In this document: piece after piece, positions 61,138 through 64,000 of the stretch
How the letters are laid out: each line of letters starts with the position of its first letter
Numbering within the stretch: the stretch's first letter is position 1
Source of the DNA: Tubulanus polymorphus
Lineage: Eukaryota > Nemertea > Palaeonemertea > Tubulaniformes > Tubulanidae
Assembly: GCF_964204645.1 (NCBI RefSeq)
Contig: NC_134034.1
Coordinates: forward strand, 8,303,414 to 8,367,413
Reading direction: 5' to 3'
Length of the DNA stretch: 64,000 bases
The notes under the pieces: model-generated
The model's database searches: none
The model's input: only the letters and a program-made list of their open reading frames with translations
What the model was told of the DNA's origin: nothing
Position numbers and translations under genes: made by a program

Positions 61138-64000
<2,863 letters not shown>

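Overview
This window is nuclear DNA of a marine invertebrate, most likely a lophotrochozoan and perhaps a mollusc. The reasons are intron-split genes with metazoan splice sites, a canonical replication-dependent histone cluster whose H2B N-terminus ([13 protein letters not shown]) resembles molluscan H2B, an animal-type lipoxygenase, and a dense load of invertebrate mobile elements (Penelope-like, Copia, LINE, Merlin, hAT-like, foldback). The clade is inferred from recall of protein families; no search was possible.

Layout. Positions 218-2035 (minus) hold the 5' part of a DUS3L-type tRNA-dihydrouridine synthase gene that runs off the left edge. From 2.5 to 18.1 kb is a transposon graveyard: a dispersed ~1.3 kb repeat with a Penelope-like element inserted in it (17-bp target duplication), a complete but disabled Copia element with near-identical LTRs, a second copy of the ~1.3 kb repeat, a foldback element with a second small element nested in it, and a minus-strand LINE. 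From 19.3 to 39.5 kb are three host genes, all on the plus strand: a two-exon galactose-3-O-sulfotransferase-like gene, a protein kinase (large last exon), and a complete 16-exon lipoxygenase gene spanning 15 kb. All 16 lipoxygenase exons could be joined with consistent phase, giving a 671-residue protein with PLAT domain, all iron ligands and the terminal Ile. Its introns carry several repeats, including a 1.76 kb inverted-repeat element ending 28 bp before exon 7.

Positions 39.5-48 kb are gene-poor: a hammerhead-like Penelope relic, several short inverted-repeat elements and a 1.5 kb palindrome. A single-exon Merlin-type (ISXO2-like) transposase lies at 48.6-49.7 kb on the minus strand. From 50,933 to the right edge is a tandem histone array with a 10,205-bp unit: H4(+), H3(+), H2B(-), H2A(+), each with a 3' stem-loop and purine-rich downstream element, and H2A/H2B sharing a divergent promoter. 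No H1 gene was found in the unit. The second unit starts at 61,138 and the window ends inside its H4 gene. The two copies look identical wherever I compared them.
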